The notes beneath the pieces were generated by a model that worked only from the letters and a program-made list of their open reading frames with translations, was not told where the DNA came from and ran no database searches. From assembly GCA_030829765.1 (NCBI GenBank), contig JAUROO010000089.1, positions 1 through 14,681 on the forward strand: a stretch of DNA of 14,681 nt, given 5' to 3'. The position numbers and the translations under genes were made by a program. The stretch's first letter is position 1. Each line of letters starts with the position of its first letter. Source of the DNA: Miltoncostaeales bacterium (GTDB taxonomy: Bacteria; Actinomycetota; Thermoleophilia; Miltoncostaeales; Miltoncostaeaceae). This document shows, one piece after another, positions 14,389 to 14,681 of the stretch.

Positions 14389-14681
14389 TTATGGCGCGGC
14401 CGTCATCTCCTCGGCGCGCGCCACCATCCGTTCCATCTCGGCGAAGCCGGGGTCCCAGCACGCGGGGTCGGCGAGGTCCACTCCCAGCGGACGCAGCAGG
14501 TCGGCGGGCGCTGCCGACCCGCCTGCCGACAGGAACTCCAGGTAGCGGCCCACGAAGGCGTCGCCGTCCTCGCGGTAGCGCGCGTACAGCGCCAGGGTCA
14601 CGAGGTGCGCGAACACGTACGCGTAGGTGTAGAAGCGGGTGGAGATGAAGTGGGGGATGTACGACCAGCCGAGGCGGTAGC
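14389..14681 (-). CDS. pepF: M3-family oligoendopeptidase F, C-terminal part (5' end outside window)
   Basis: About 97 residues up to TAA 14391-14389 are visible; the rest, including the HExxH zinc site, lies beyond the window edge. The segment YRLGWSYIPHFISTRFYTYA, then YVFAHLVTLALYARY, matches the helical C-terminal region of M3 oligoendopeptidases, where the IPHF..T.FY..AY motif lines the substrate cleft. The following LEFLSAGGSAAPADLLRPLG also fits PepF. These are cytoplasmic zinc metallopeptidases that cut short peptides. Other M3 members (Dcp, PrlC) are less like it. Confidence 0.88.
   Translation of the reverse strand, partial: YRLGWSYIPHFISTRFYTYAYVFAHLVTLALYARYREDGDAFVGRYLEFLSAGGSAAPADLLRPLGVDLADPACWDPGFAEMERMVARAEEMTAAP

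Overview
This is a GC-rich, gene-dense bacterial chromosome segment, very probably from a high-GC Actinomycetota. I lean towards a Thermoleophilia-like lineage. The reasons are heavy GC-rich codon use, frequent GTG/TTG starts, a menaquinone (futalosine pathway) gene, apparently leaderless promoters, a membrane LytR_C protein and an actinobacterial-style 3Fe-4S ferredoxin. The lineage is an inference, not a proof. No phage, IS element, CRISPR array or integrase was seen, and no gap without a gene exceeds 300 bases; the longest is the 139-base divergent region 11381-11519.

Layout. The window opens with the 3' end of mqnE (1-429, +). A tightly packed minus-strand unit (4936 down to 426) follows in transcription order: corA, a HIT-family hydrolase, a phosphomannomutase/phosphoglucomutase, a small ferredoxin, an ABC ATPase with degenerate catalytic motifs, and its multi-spanning membrane partner. 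Diverging from corA is trpF-trpB-trpA (5030-7645, +), with overlapping genes. It meets an unrecognised 166-aa gene (7642-8142, -). Diverging from that gene is a three-gene unit (8216-11009, +): a membrane-anchored NodB-fold polysaccharide deacetylase, a LytR_C-domain membrane protein, and an isocitrate lyase/PEP mutase superfamily enzyme. It converges on a PLDc_N/SHOCT membrane protein (11006-11380, -). The divergent region next to that gene carries a near-perfect 30-bp palindrome and a second hairpin, then an OsmC-like gene (11520-12020, +). A tRNA-Asn(GTT) and a METTL/Methyltransf_16-like methyltransferase follow on the minus strand. Diverging from the methyltransferase is a small protein with an extreme acidic N-terminal tail and a possible Cys/His metal site (12891-13277, +). 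The window ends with a membrane diguanylate cyclase whose frame is broken near its C-terminus, and the 3' end of an M3-family oligopeptidase (both -).

How it works together. The trp genes give the last steps of tryptophan synthesis. The deacetylase and LytR_C genes look like a cell-envelope pair. The corA unit mixes Mg2+ transport, nucleotide and sugar-phosphate metabolism, an electron carrier and an ABC-like membrane complex, so it is more a co-transcribed housekeeping group than one pathway.

Two recurrent architectural signals stand out. Four starts have a TAnnnT hexamer 6-8 nt upstream and no Shine-Dalgarno, which suggests leaderless mRNAs. Three convergent gene pairs end with stop codons interlocked in the same 4 bases (CTAG, TTAG, CTAG). 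No clearly new multi-gene system was found. The best candidates for novelty are the degenerate ABC pair, the acidic-tail/CHCC protein and the palindrome.
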